The notes under the pieces: model-generated
The model's database searches: none
Told to the model about the DNA's origin: nothing
The model's input: the letters and a program-made list of their open reading frames with translations, nothing else
NCBI RefSeq assembly: GCF_910596095.1
Contig: NC_056552.1
Coordinates: 15,008,111-15,072,110, forward strand
Direction: 5' to 3'
DNA: 64,000 nucleotides
Source of the DNA: Thunnus maccoyii
Taxonomy: Eukaryota > Chordata > Actinopteri > Scombriformes > Scombridae
Position numbers and translations under genes: made by a program
In this document: in pieces, positions 13,301 through 37,854 of the stretch
Position numbering within the stretch: the first letter of the stretch is position 1
Layout: each line of letters begins with the position of its first letter

Positions 13301-16300
13301 ATGTTACTACCTGATTTTCTTGTATAATAATACTAATAATAATAATACATTGTTGGAAAATTTTGAGGTAAATGATAGCATAAAGATAATATTTACATAA
13401 AGGTTAGTTCAGAATTATAATAATTTAATGATTTAACAATAAAAAAAGGTATTTAAAATGGAATTTATAACTTTAGAGTGTGTCTGACCCATGTCAGTTG
13501 TTGCTACAACACTAACAGGCTTCTTATTGACAACGGTTTCCTTTTTCAAATCAAAAATAAATGCCTTTTGTCTTTCATTTTTTTCTTCTCAGGCGCTTGA
13601 GATACAGGATGAAAATGGGTTCCTTCCCTGCTCCTGTGTCCCCCAAAGTCCCCACATGTAAGCCTTATTTTACCTCGGTAATCAAAAATTGTCTCACATA
13701 ACCTATAACCATAAATGTACAAGAGGCTTAGATCGACAGATAAAGCTTATATTGCAGGCCAAATCCAATCTAGACAAGAAGATACAGAAAAAGAGATTAT
13801 GAAAACAGAACAGGGGATGTGAGGTTAATCTGTATAAAAAAAACCATGTAATCCAGTGTGCCCCGGTAGCCTACTGGTTATGAAGCATGCCACATAACCG
13901 TAATGCCTGCGGTTCAATTCCGGTGTTTCATTTCCTAATCCAATTTTAAAAGTAAAATGAAACATAAAGGTTTGAAAAACAGCGTATGGTCGTTAAGTCG
14001 GTTCTTTCCATGTATCTATCTGCATATATACTAAACTCCCAAACACTGTGAATCCAGGTAAAAGTAATTTATTAAAACTATACAAAAGAGAGAAAGAGGT
14101 GTACGGTAGATAAAGAAAAGCAGATAAATTGTAAGTATTTCTAAAGCTAGATAGAGTGTAAGATGTTGAATTTGCAAAACAAGGTGAAAGTCCTGAATAG
14201 TTTCTATGGTGAATCTGAAAAAGTGTACACAAGAAGAACAGTGGTTGTAATATTCTGTCACTCCCTGCAGTGATACTGTGTGTCATTCCTTGCATTGCCA
14301 ACCTCAGATGATCGGGCTGAGAGAGGTACGTGGACAAACCCTCATATTACAAAGCAGCTCTCATTCCTGCCCTTTATAAAGCATGCTTTCATTGACAACA
14401 CCCAACCTGAAACTCACAAAAACACAGATTCTGGCGCACCTTTCGCCCCTGCAATTAACCCCTTTTTTCCCTTTACAGTTGCCTTTATACCTACAATACC
14501 TTCCCCTTCTCTCCTTGATAGTTACTGTACCCTCAACGTCAACCTCACCTCCCTCCTCTTACCCTGTCTTCTCTTCCTGCTTGCCATCCCACAGAAGACT
14601 GTGACAGTGAGGGTGCTCTGAATGGAAAGGACATAGGTGAGGAGGCATGATCAACGCGTTTGCAACATCACATTTCTGCTAAATCTGTGTGCTAATCCAT
14701 CCCTTCTTCCAGAATCTGCAAACTATTCTTCTTAGAGAAGTTGTAGTGGATTGCTATAGTTTTGAATCGGAGGATAAGAGCAGGTTTCAGCTGGTTTCTT
14801 CTGTGAACTCAACACCAGATGTAACACCTCACCTCAGCCCTCTTAACCTTTTTGAAAAACAGATTTAAAACCATAAAGAGCTAGTTGGCAATCTCTTCGG
14901 TGTGTTCATCAGGCTTCCTGGCTGCTCTTATTCACTTCATGTGACTGTGCTTCTGTGGGTTTTACTGTGCTTGAAAGCATTACCCCAGCCATTTTGACCT
15001 GGACCTTATTTTCACATCCATCATACAGCTTATGTTGAACCAAAATCTTACAAACAGCTTCACTCTAGTCCATTCAGAGTATTAGTTTTTCAGTCCAATA
15101 TGAGATGTGTTTGAAATAACAAGTAAACTCTAAATATTTTAAGTGGGTTCTTCATTACTTTATTTATCTTTTATGCAGGCTTAGTGCAAAATAAATTAGT
15201 GAATTAACAAAAGAATGACTCACAACATTGTAAACAATATAGCCTGACAAATACTGGATTTAATATTGATATTTGAGAAGACGTTTTAAAAAGTTGATAA
15301 TGATCAACTGATATCTTTCTTTATTATTTTTCTATATGAACACATAACATGAACAATCATTTCTGATGAGGATCCTTTAAATATGGTCATTAAAGAAAAC
15401 TTGTCAGTGCTCTCTGGTGGACAAACTGTGTAATGGTGACACTGTTGCTAAGCAATCTATTAACATATCTTTGGCATTTCTGGATTGCAATTTCTAAATG
15501 CCAATAATTACACTACTAATACAGATATACAGTTTCTGTGATAAGCCAATATTTGCTAATATATCAGTGTAGCTTTTAAAAGCAGCATTGTTCTGATAGG
15601 CGCGTAAGAAGCAAGTAGCTCTACAGTGAAGCAATTGTGATGATTTTATTTTATTAAATTGGTATAATGGAGAATTATGAGATAATTATAGAGGTTAAAA
15701 TAGCTGAAGTTCTGCTTTAACAGTCACATTTTTTTCTGTATCTTTCAGGAATTGCTGAGTGACAGTGTGTTTGTTTTGGGTGTATCTTCATGCTCCCACT
15801 TTTTATAAAAAAAAAAAAAAAGCTCAGCGCTCTGCACTTGATCTGCGTGTGTGTGCGCTTGTGACTCTGGCAGGCTTTTTGCGCCATACGCTACAGCCAC
15901 TGACCTCATTTACTTCTCATTGTGCTTTACAAATGGCCTCTTGTCACGCTTACATGATTAAGGTGCTTTGTTTGTGTCTGGTGAAAAGGTAGATGCAGCA
16001 TGCATGGCTTCCAAGCTTCTGTTCTGTTGGTGACATTTAAGCTGGTTGAATAAATGGTCTAATATGAGCTGTAGTTTCTCCCAAGAGTAAGGCAGCTCCT
16101 GCCTTCTGTGGTCATGCTTTCTCATGGGATTTTTACTCAGGTACTCTTACTGATTTCTACTGGTGTTGTTCAGTGTGTCTGTGTTGTTTGATGTATGACA
16201 CAGGAATTTCAATTTCAATCAGGACGTGAGATGATGTGGAAATTAGTGCAATTTTCAGTTTGCTACTTGTTTGGTTTTTCGATTCTAGTGTCAAGCTGGC

Positions 16301-18761
16301 AGTGTAATCTGCGCTAGACTTGTTAGAGTTTCTTCAGTATATGGACCACTGTCCATCTTACATTTCTACCTACATGTCTTTGACCACAGCGAGCTTGCGC
16401 AGAAGTTTCAGGCTTAAGAAAGATCGCCAGGGATCACCAGGAGAACCTCAAACTCCAGATGCCAATCACACAGATTTCCTGATTTACGAGGAAGTCACAC
16501 AATATCTTCCCCGTCCTGGTGAGAGGCCCCGCCTAATAGTACTGATAGGTAGGTCTACTGCGGGTTTTGTTGACATCTTAAATTTAAGAAACTACACATA
16601 AATTCTCAAAAAAAAACACCCAACTTGCTATTAAAGTGACACTGGGCATGAGATTTAAGTAAAAATATTGATAATTTTGTGTCTATTCTGTTATATGGTC
16701 ACAGGTTCTCAGGGAGCTCGGATCACTGAGCTCAAACAGAAGGTGATCGCTGAGAATCCCCGACATTGTGGTTTGGCTGTGCCTCGTGAGTTGGGTTTTC
16801 TTTATATTTACTCTTTGGCTTTCACTATGAAGTCACTCTAAAGCTGCAGATGTGTTTTTCTGGGTCTGTAGTTAAGATATGTGCTGTGGGTTTCACCTGA
16901 GTACCTGTTAGCTGCTGCAATGCCTTTGATCTAGGATTTAAACCAGATTAATCTCCTCTTTCAGACATTGTAATCCACCACTGGAGATTTCTTTACAAAA
17001 AGCTACACCAAAACAAATGAGTTATAGTGTAGATGGTGTAGCAACATTTGCACCATCTGTGGCGTTTTTTGTATTTGCACAGGATTAGATGTTTTGTTCA
17101 CCACTTGTGAAAACTGCTGAGTAAAAATGTGATATTTTGCTCTGGAGGACAATGCATTATCCATGTGATTACATACCACACACAGGCTCTTGCTGACATA
17201 TTTAAAGACATACAAGCAGTCAGTCATTAACTTTTTTCCAAACCCCCCCCCCGGCTGTGTTTGAATATGCGGCCTGAAGACACCACTCGGGCCAGGAAGT
17301 GTTATGAGAGAGAAGGAGTGGAGTACCACTTCATCACTAAAGCAGCTTTCGAGGCAGACATCCAGAATGGCAAGTGAGTATTGGATACAGGATATTATCC
17401 AAGACATGGTTTACTGTATATTCTGATGTTTCAGACACTTGCATTCATTTTGTATACAAGTTAATTTTACTTTTAAATTTGTTATCACTGAAGTGGCCAA
17501 TCTGTTCAGCTCGATTTACAATTTTTTGCCCGAATAATTCATGATGGTGCCATATTTCTGCAGATTTATTGAATATGGGGAGTATAAAGACAATCTGTAC
17601 GGCACCAGTTTGGAGTCCATGCGCAGAATTTTGGATCAAAACAAGGTCTGTCTGGTGGATGTGCAACCAGAGGTTAGTATTTACACTGACAAACGAATAC
17701 ATTTTTGATTACAATAAATACTAAGAACTTGAAAGCAAGTACAGACATAGTCATTAAACATGAGATCATTTTTCTCATCTCATCACATTGAGACGCCCAC
17801 ACCTCTATTTCTGTGTCAATTAAGTTTCTGACAGCTCTGTTTTACACAGAACACAGATTTTACATAGTGCTGATTAGAGGCTGTATTTTCTCAGTTTTAG
17901 CAGTTTTAAATTACAGTTTAAATAAGTTCACAATTTTTCAAGTCTGTCAACACTGAAAGAGGTTTTCTTTGCTGTAATCATTCCTCCTGCTCATACTGAC
18001 TATTAAAAGTGTGCCCATAGCCACAAAAATTGTGAACCCATCCTAAGATTTTACTTGTCACATTTAAAGTATGACCAAGTCTGGATTCAGTCTACACTGC
18101 ATAAGCCAACAGGTTTAGTATATTCAATGTTTATGTACTGACAACTTTTTAAAAGGCTGTGGAGGACTGTAAAACATCTACACTATTCATAAAAATCTCC
18201 CATATATTTAGTAAAGCCGCTGTTGTTGGTATAATTAAGTTTTTGTCCCACATTCAGGCACTGAAGACTCTACGTACCGCTGAGTTCAAACCATATGTCA
18301 TCTTCGTAAGACCTTGCATCTTTGACAGTCAAAGGAAACGGCTTGGCTCCTCTTCCTCACTCAGCGCAGGAATAACGGTGCAAATACTTCCTGACTCACA
18401 CTTGACAAAAGAAAGTTTAAGTGCAGTGTCTCCTAGCTGACAGTGATTGTTCACACAGACTGTTAGTGATTTGAAACCTTTTTTCTTAAATCATCAGTGT
18501 AACATTTTGTGCCTGTGTACACACTCTGAGTCATGTAGTAACAACTAAACATTATTCCTCCCCTCTCCTCTCACTGAGCAGGAGGATGACCTGGAAGAAA
18601 TGAAGCAGTCGGCAGAGCGGATGGATGAGTGTTACGGGCATTGGGTGGACTATGTCTTGGTGAAGGAGGACCCAGTCAGTGCCTTAGCAGAGCTCCAGGT
18701 CATACTGGAGAGGGTGCAGATGGAGCCCCAGTGGGTGCCTGTTTCCTGGGTGAGGACCTAA
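7302..18761 (+). CDS. mpp3: MAGUK p55 subfamily member 3 (MPP3), 18 coding exons, 582 aa
   Basis: Membrane-associated guanylate kinase scaffold. It links L27 partners (CASK/Dlg type) and PDZ ligands at cell junctions and the sub-membrane cortex. Exons: 7302-7326, 7903-8021, 8432-8509, 8690-8770, 9357-9494, 11294-11375, 11841-11926, 12025-12099, 13003-13199, 13593-13657, 14308-14325, 14595-14636, 16390-16548, 16705-16785, 17280-17373, 17564-17672, 18258-18377, 18582-18761. Phases agree at every junction. Domains: L27 region about aa 10-120, with '[17 protein letters not shown]' as in human MPP3; PDZ about 136-212 with loop EPLG; SH3 about 229-297 ('[10 protein letters not shown]', 'TTWWQAKR'); guanylate-kinase-like domain about 384-570. 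The GK P-loop is degenerate (IGSQGAR), as usual for catalytically inactive MAGUK kinases. The protein ends '...VPVSWVRT'. The start MPIVSAST precedes the conserved GLHETLALL. The acceptor at 17280 (AAG) is weak. Paralogue status (3a or 3b) is not resolved. Confidence 0.93.
8771..8799 (+). repeat. CA repeat directly after an mpp3 5' splice site
   Basis: The donor of exon 8690-8770 reads 'AAG|gtacacacacaaacac' and continues as CA repeat to about 8799. CA repeats are known binding sites for hnRNP L and can enhance or silence nearby exons. A role here is inferred from position only. Confidence 0.8.
10328..10784. mobile_element. TTAA-flanked MITE (piggyBac-like), 457 bp
   Basis: Left end TTAA|aaggatagttcgcatatttt. 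Right end is the inverted 'aaactatccct|TTAA'. The TTAA duplications lie at 10324-10327 and 10785-10788. TTAA target duplication is the hallmark of piggyBac-type transposition. The interior has no transposase, so the copy is non-autonomous. It sits in an mpp3 intron. Confidence 0.75.
10852..11141. repeat. ATTAATCG-type dispersed repeat in mpp3 intron
   Basis: Begins 'gagctgtaatgttcattcaa' and ends 'aataatcgttagttgcaac', so the ends form a loose inverted repeat of the 'gctgcaac...ATTAATCG' type. It contains 'caacagaaaattaattgcc' and 'aattaatcgattaaatc'. It is one of five copies in the window. Confidence 0.7.
12301..12951. mobile_element. Palindromic TTAGCTTAGC MITE (copy B) carrying an inserted Tc1-like fragment
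   Basis: The left arm (12301-12470) has 'ggggaaatacgctta', 'gagttagatgagtagattga' and 'gttagcttagcttagcttaa'. The right arm (12870-12951) has 'cagtctttgtgctaagctaa'. The arms match copy A at 4 kb. Between them lie about 260 bases of Tc1-like transposase remnant (12477-12740). The whole sits between mpp3 exons 8 and 9. Confidence 0.75.
12477..12740 (+). pseudogene. Tc1/mariner-like transposase 3' remnant
   Basis: 'agatctcaacccagttgaac' followed by 'tatgggagatgttgga' encodes a typical Tc1-family D[11 protein letters not shown] box, the third acidic catalytic region. The reading frame is then broken and no upstream catalytic region is present. It is a dead fragment inserted in the host MITE. 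Confidence 0.75.
13858..13940 (+). repeat. tRNA-like sequence (degenerate tRNA pseudogene or SINE head)
   Basis: 'ggtagcctactggttatg' resembles a tRNA D-arm/A box and, 32 bases later, 'gcggttcaattccgg' resembles a T-arm/B box (GGTTCAATTCC). I cannot close a full acceptor stem, so this is not called as a functional tRNA. It lies in an mpp3 intron, after exon 13593-13657. Confidence 0.5.
14308..14325 (+). other. mpp3: 18-nt microexon of mpp3
   Basis: Acceptor 'acctcag|atgatcgg', donor 'gagag|gtacgt'. It encodes the middle of TYDRAERED, aligned with the 'PYDQPCDKE' stretch of human MPP3 in the linker between SH3 and GK domains. It is phase 1 at both ends. Without it, upstream T joins downstream AA to give TAA, so its inclusion is needed for the GK domain unless the second acceptor of exon 14595 is used. 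Confidence 0.75.
17935..18050. mobile_element. Internally deleted copy of the 'ggttcacaattttt' MITE
   Basis: Left end 'agttcacaatttttcaagtc', right end 'acaaaaattgtgaaccca'. The interior shares 'gctgtaatcattcctcctg' with the copies at 50132 and 53844. It is a short deletion derivative in the mpp3 intron before exon 18258-18377. Confidence 0.65.
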
Positions 18762-19198
18762 CCTGCTTACCTGAGCTTGACTGGTTCAAGTTGAGACAGT
18801 GGACCCACTGTGTGTGGAGGACAGATAAAACTGTTGGTGTGATCCAGTGTTTACTGCCAGACTAACCATTCCACAAATACAGGTTTGTGATAGTTGATCA
18901 TAAAAGAACATCTGCAATGGACTGAAAGCTGCTTTTTCATTGGTCTGAGTATCAAATGAGCCTTTCTGTTTTAGGTTGTTCAGTGTGAAATGACTGAGAT
19001 TGTCATACAGATAGTGCTGACGTCCATACTGTATATCTAAACTGTACAATGGCAGTGTAACAGCTGACAGGAATGTAGTACATGCATGTAGGACAAAGTC
19101 CCTATAGCAAGATCAGCGCTAAGTATGATCAATTATGTATGACATATATATTATAGCAGCTATAATGTGAAGTGCCATATTAAACATGTTAAAACCAT

Positions 19199-19622
19199 GG
19201 ATGTATTATAAGAGCTAGATACCATGCTGCTGCTAAGCCTTGCAGCCAATTTTTCCAAAAAATCAAAAAAAGCAAAAAGTCCCTCCTGCGGCCCAAAAAG
19301 CACTTTCACCATAGACCACCATTGTAAAAGCGACGTCTGTAAAACTGTTGACAGGACCCCTCAAACTGCAAATCATGTCAATTATGAAAAAAAGTTATTT
19401 AAGAATCTGTGACGTCATTACAATGTAAAGTCTATGGGCCGAGCGGGATCTTGTGGGCGAGGCCAGTGGGGGAAACACTACTGCGCATATTTAGTGGGCC
19501 GCACAATGCGGAAGCAAACCCGGATGCTAGAAACTTTTTTGGCGCATGCGTCAGCCGATCAGTTCTTACTGGACTGAATGGGCGCCATTTTCGGTCCGGT
19601 ATCTGGCTCTTATAATACATCT
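19199..19622. mobile_element. MITE with about 24-bp terminal inverted repeats
   Basis: The left end 'gatgtattataagagctaga' and the right end (inverted) 'gatgtattataagagccaga' match over about 24 bases with one difference. The element is about 424 bp. It contains 'gacgtcattacaatgtaaag' and a GC-rich right arm ('cggaagcaaacccggatgc'). No obvious target duplication could be read. No transposase. Confidence 0.75.
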
Positions 19623-19797
19623 ATTGTTAAAACTTATAACTGTAAAATGAAAAAATAAAATCTGCAGAACATCTGCTCATGCTGGAGATTATATTTATGT
19701 TACTGTAACCTGACTTCCAGTGATTGATGTTGGCAATAACAATCTATTTAATTGAGAAATAAGTCGTGAGCCAAGCAGTATTAATTGGGGAAAACCA

Positions 19798-19803
19798 TTT
19801 ATT
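19798..19803 (-). promoter_or_regulatory. psmc5: psmc5 poly(A) signal AATAAA
   Basis: AATAAA on the minus strand, about 100 bases after the psmc5 stop codon, giving a short 3' UTR. Confidence 0.75.
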
Positions 19804-19901
19804 TTAGAAGGACTTATGTAACAATTATAAACCAAACCATAAACAAAAGCAGGAAAATATACATATGTGGTTGCATTGTGTGCAAGAAAACAAAAGGCCT
19901 T

Positions 19902-24969
<5,068 letters not shown>

Positions 24970-25040
24970 CTTGGAATTTCTGCATCCGCTTCAGAATGCG
25001 CGTATTTCCGGCAGACTTCTTCTTCTTCGGGGCTTTTTTT
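24970..25040 (-). promoter_or_regulatory. psmc5: psmc5 5' UTR/promoter region
   Basis: The sequence just upstream of the start codon is more GC- and CpG-rich than its surroundings ('gcatccgcttcagaatgcgc') and contains a pyrimidine-rich 'cttcttcttcttc' run on the plus strand. No TATA box was seen. The transcription start is not defined. Confidence 0.4.
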
Positions 25041-25543
25041 TTAAATGAAATGAATGCTCATGTCAGCACCTACAGTCCTTCTTGTGAATTACACATTATT
25101 TTTGCCGTGGCTATTTTTCAACTCTCCTACTGTAACTGCAACTAACTGAACATTAAAACTTTAACACAAAAAATGTATCAGTGAATTTAATTCAGTGTCA
25201 ATCTTTGGACAGAAGTTTGCTTTGATCAAGTGTCATCTCACAACCTGAGCCGGTCCGTGAAGAGTGTAGCTTACAGGAAATATTATTTGGCTTGGCCGCC
25301 GTTATTTGAGGAGTGGTAAACACGTCTTAACTGTTTGAGACAAGTAAGACCAGCCACCTGTCGAAACTTCTCAGAAGCACCTGAGCTCTTCAACCAGCCC
25401 AAACATGTACACTCATGGCATAACCTCAGTTTACTGTAGCTAGACAGCTGCTCTCTCTAAATAAGAAAAGCTTACAATAAAGCTGGGTAAATTTACAGTA
25501 TAGGCTACTTTTGGTAATGTTTCCATCAGACAATAGAAACAGA

Positions 25544-25545
<2 letters not shown>

Positions 25546-25589
<44 letters not shown>
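25546..25589. repeat. (TA)n microsatellite
   Basis: Uninterrupted TA dinucleotides in the spacer between the smarcd2 3' end and psmc5. Confidence 0.95.
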
Positions 25590-25591
<2 letters not shown>

Positions 25592-25676
25592 TTGCTTTGA
25601 AAAGACATATGTATCTATTGTTGTAATAGCATGTAGGTAATAAAGAAATACAGTATCACAAACATTTGTAAGTATG

Positions 25677-25682
25677 TTTATT
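25677..25682 (-). promoter_or_regulatory. smarcd2: Probable smarcd2 poly(A) signal AATAAA
   Basis: Minus-strand AATAAA 1.28 kb after the smarcd2 stop. The interval 25683-26966 holds no other gene and is best read as the smarcd2 3' UTR. Confidence 0.55.
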
Positions 25683-26966
25683 GTGAAAAATACTCCAAAT
25701 GTATAAAAGATAAAGGCCTTTGATTGATGATACACAACATGCAAATATTTTACAAAGTGGCTGTACAAAAAAAGACAGCAACATTTCTCAAATTCTAAGT
25801 GCCTTCTTCACATAACAGATTTGGCACAGCGATATCTGTTAACATGGAATGTCTAGAGAAATTCTGGAAATCTCATAACAAAATAGCATTTCAGCAAAAA
25901 GTTAACTAATGAACTGATAAACTGTATACAACAATTTGGTACAATGTTTAGTTGACACACTACGTTTGCATTCCTATTTTATTAATACCAGTTAATCTTC
26001 TTGGGAGGTGTGGATCTACTGTGTTCTTCCAGGAAGAACTCTTCAACCCAAAGATCCCGCCACAGACCCCTTTCTTGGCATTAAAAACAATACAACACAT
26101 CAAATAACAAATGAAAAAAACATGTAAACATTCAAGAAGTACAAAAAAAGCTGGTGAATTACAGCTGGACAGATTGGACTCATGTCCTTGTACAAAATAA
26201 AGAGCTCAATCCTTTCCCAAAGGAGAGCTTTCCAGGAAATCCTGGTTTAACACAGTAAAGACATGTTTCAATTCAACTGATATATCTACAATAAGAAAAA
26301 CAACAGCACCTTAACTTGTAAAACTATTGTTGGCATAAAAACTCCTTATCAGTTCCACGTCGTAAAACAATTTAAGAATTACTTTGCTTTTCTGAGGATA
26401 TAATCCAAATTTTCTAAATGTATGGTGTAAAAATGTTTTCAGTATGGATATATATTTTGGACTACTTAATTCTATCATGCCTCCCAATTCTTGCTTATTG
26501 ACATTACCAGACATCAGGTATTCTTCCTATCTTAAAGGTATGGCTTTCAAATGTGGAGGTAAACAGACACCCTTTCAAATTAGCATACAAAATGATGGTG
26601 AAAGACACCTAGACAGCACCAATGCTTAAAACCTTTTAAGCATATTGTACCATAAACAAAATATATTGCAAAACAAGGCAGCGATTATTTGAACAGGCTC
26701 AAAATAAAAGACAATGCAAGGCAAACATATTATTAAGACCATGTAAATCATCACTTTGGTCCCATGTACTCTGTTGACTTTAGAATTATTATCTATGGGA
26801 CAACAAAGATATGTATCTCACTTAGAAGCTGGTATCTCATACCATATCCATGAGGATGGTTTTGTAAACATTTGAGCTGCAACATTAGCTTGATTGCTTC
26901 AAGCTATTTCCAATTTTGATTGAGCAGACATTAACATGTGAAGAGTAAACCTCTGGGAAAATGTTT

Positions 26967-34742
<7,776 letters not shown>

Positions 34743-37700
34743 CTTCCAGATCCACAAGTGGTTTAAAAGTGAACTCTAAGCTACCGAATGTCGGTTCAAA
34801 TACAAGTCTAGCAAAATGTTAACTGGACGTCTCTGCGACAAGTCAGAAAGTGACTAAGTTATCCAACTACAGTTAGTTTAAATGAGCTCGGGTTCCAGGT
34901 TGACAGTAAGCACACTGTCAACAAAAAGCTAGCTAATGTTAGCTCGCTTTCCTACCGTTTCAAGTTCCGGGATTTGCCTCCACCTACAACTGCTTGTTTT
35001 CTGTTCTTTGTCATCTCCTTTAACGCCCCTTATGTCTTGATATCTGTCACTGGCTAATGAAGTTAGCTATTTCATTATGAGGCTATTGAAAAACATGTTA
35101 ATGCATGACTTCCAACAAAGTGAGTGTCTAAAGCAATACCAAGTATTTTCGCAACTGCCCACACACACACAATGCCAGATGCTGCCTTCACTAATATCGG
35201 AAATTTTGACATTTACCATAACTTTCGCCTAAAAAGTAACGTTGATCCTCTTAGTGTGAACCATATACAGTTTATAGTGTGAACATAAACTGAAATTACA
35301 TTTTTCAATTACGAATGTCATACAATACCTAAAGTTGAACTATCAAGATGCTGGGACTTTTTTTTTTAATTACCTGGGCACTGATGCCTTCCTCCACATT
35401 TTGCTTTGTTCCACATTATAACTGCCAACCCCAAAATATTTCCCCCCCCTCAGATTCCTGTAGTTGTTAACACAACTCCACTTAAATGCGTGGTTATCAA
35501 CTGATCTCATAACATGGCTGGATTGACCTGTTAGGGGGCCTCAGGGCGAAGAGTGGTCCCAGTTGACACCTAATCTCCAACCGCCCTCTGTGCTTTGTGT
35601 ATATACATAGACTGTGTTGCCTTGAAGTTCACACTAAGAATTACTACTGTATACAGCAGCTTCAATATTTGCCCAGAAACCCAAAGACCGTCCAGTACTC
35701 CTACGCTAAATTAATACTGGCATCAGTCAGGTTTCCTGTGCGTCAAATAGTTTGTGGTAATTGAAATTATTTAGGAATAAGTACCCTGTGAGCACAATGT
35801 AAACTAGAACTAAATTCAACATAGGGCCACAAGATAAGGTAATGATGCTAGAACTGATATATCACTCTGGTGGTGTAAATTGCAATTTTAAAAAATATCA
35901 AATGACATAAAACCAGTAGACATGTAGTGAACCCCTGATGGTCTGGGGGCCTTAAGACAATTGCCTGCTTTTCCAGTCTTGTTTCAGTACAGCCTTTGGC
36001 TTCAAAGACTGTAGGATCCACTTATCCATCCAACGTATCTGTGCTAAAACTGGCTTAGGTAGGCGGAGTACAAATTTGGCAACCAAAATCAGTATTGTGT
36101 CGAAATCTGTTTCCCCTTTGAATAGTATTTCCCGTAGTGCTTCCATCAGTCGTCATCACAGAGGTTACTGGCTAGGGTTAGGGCTAAAGATAGATTCAGG
36201 TTAAGGTGAGAGGAAACACAATTTGATTACATTGAACACAACACTGGCACTGATGCACAGTACATTTAAACAGATGAGGGCAAAGATACATCGTTTTTGT
36301 GAAAGATACCCCAATATTTATTGTGGTTACACCACTCATACCTACTCGACTAACGATTTTTGTTGTCAGATGTACGAACATATCTCACATTTTTTTAGAT
36401 AATTCTCACCATATCGTTTAAACTGTTGTGGAGCATGTAGCCTGTGTTCAGCAACACCACCTTAAAGGCTTAATATTCAAGCCCCATCACCATGCCCTTT
36501 TACCTAGACTTACAACTGTAGCTCAGAGCTCAAAAATTGGAGTTTAGGAAGAGCACATGAAGGCAGCATAACTGTCTCCCTCAGGCAGTTTTCAGTTCTA
36601 GGAACTCAATGCAAAACACTTTGCTTTGAAGAAACAGGATCTGTGTTAACCGTATGTTTACTGTTTATCAGTTTCCAGAGAATAAGATCTACCTACTTAT
36701 GCTGGAAAAAAACCTTTACACAGCAACGTTTCTTGTATCTGTCTCATCCAATAGATGTATTATTGCCCTCATTTGATCAACAGCATCCCCTGTTGGTTAA
36801 ATGGTCATGATTCGTAAGCACTGGATCAAGGTTACTGAGGTTTTTGTTGCTTTTTTTCCATCCATCAAAAATCCACATTCAGTGCCTGCTCGGAGTTCAA
36901 GTTAACACCAGGCTAAAGGAGAGGTAACAAATCAAATTATGCTAGACAGATGAAACAAACTGAGTCATGATAGCAGCAATTCAACTATTTGAATATTTAC
37001 ACTATCACATAACACCAAGGATATATGTAACCCTTTACAATGTAAACACATGATACAAAGACATTTTTTGAGAGCTAGAAAACAAGCTGATCTCTCCACC
37101 AAAAAAATGAAACAAAAAGAAACCTGCTTTCTGCAGCAAATACCTGCTTGTACAATTAAGGGTTCACTCACTGAACATTTTCAAAACAAGTTTCCACAGG
37201 TGAATGATAACCGTGAGTTGCTTCTCTCTCACACACACACACATACACACATAAACTGTATTGTAATTCAGCTGCAGAACTATGAGCCGGACAGTGAATG
37301 TGAAAACAAAAAGACAAACCATTATTAATGATTGTCCGAAAGATAATGTGACATTATTTTTTTTTTTTAAAAATGAGATTTTTTTTTTTTAAAAGGTGAG
37401 GAAATATAAGTACACCTAATGCCTAATCATTTCTGTATTTTAAGAAACAACATACTGTATGTGCACACAATCACTGTCACACAGCTGCCTCTGCTTGGCC
37501 ACTGAATGAATTACACCAGAATCTATCTCTGTGCAGTGAAATCGTAAATGGTGATATTCATTATTATGGACTCCAGCAAATACTTCAAAAACAAAGAAAA
37601 ATGAGTGTTGGTACGATGATTTTGTGAAGGAAAAATAAAAAATAAAAAAAATCTGTCAAGTATACAGTGGGAGGTCTGGACTGCTTCTGCAGAGCAGTTA

Positions 37701-37854
37701 ACACCATAAATGTCACCTATAACATCAATGTCCATTGATTTCACAACAAAAAAAAAAAAAAAGGGTGAAGTGTTATTGGTCTTCCCGGGTGTGCGCGTTT
37801 GTGTGTAAGTATACACCATACGGTAAAAAGAATGTGTGTTTGTGGCTGAGTGTG
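34743..37854. other. Spacer between smarcd2 5' end and atxn7l3 3' end
   Basis: 34743-35000 is likely the smarcd2 5' UTR/promoter. 36095-36230 resembles the arms of the palindromic element at 23.4-24.3 kb. 35520-35840 shares words with 43480-43700 ('tttaggaata.g.acc.tgt.agca'). The minus strand was searched by eye for an SCA7-domain exon continuing atxn7l3 and none was found. The rest may be the atxn7l3 3' UTR, but no convincing close poly(A) signal was seen; a minus-strand AATAAA lies at 36317-36322. Confidence 0.5.

Larger units (their letters stand above)
18762..19901. other. Intergenic gap between convergent mpp3 and psmc5
   Basis: Holds both 3' UTRs. A plus-strand AATAAA at 19654-19659 is a possible mpp3 poly(A) signal, 893 bases after the stop and beyond the MITE at 19199. 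If it is used, the MITE is part of the mpp3 3' UTR. No gene was seen. Confidence 0.55.

Noticed and set aside
13858-13940. Functional tRNA gene
   Set aside because: Acceptor stem and anticodon arm could not be closed.
14595-14636. Direct splice of mpp3 exon 13593-13657 to 14595
   Set aside because: Gives TAA at the junction, which led to the microexon; kept as a possible truncated isoform only.
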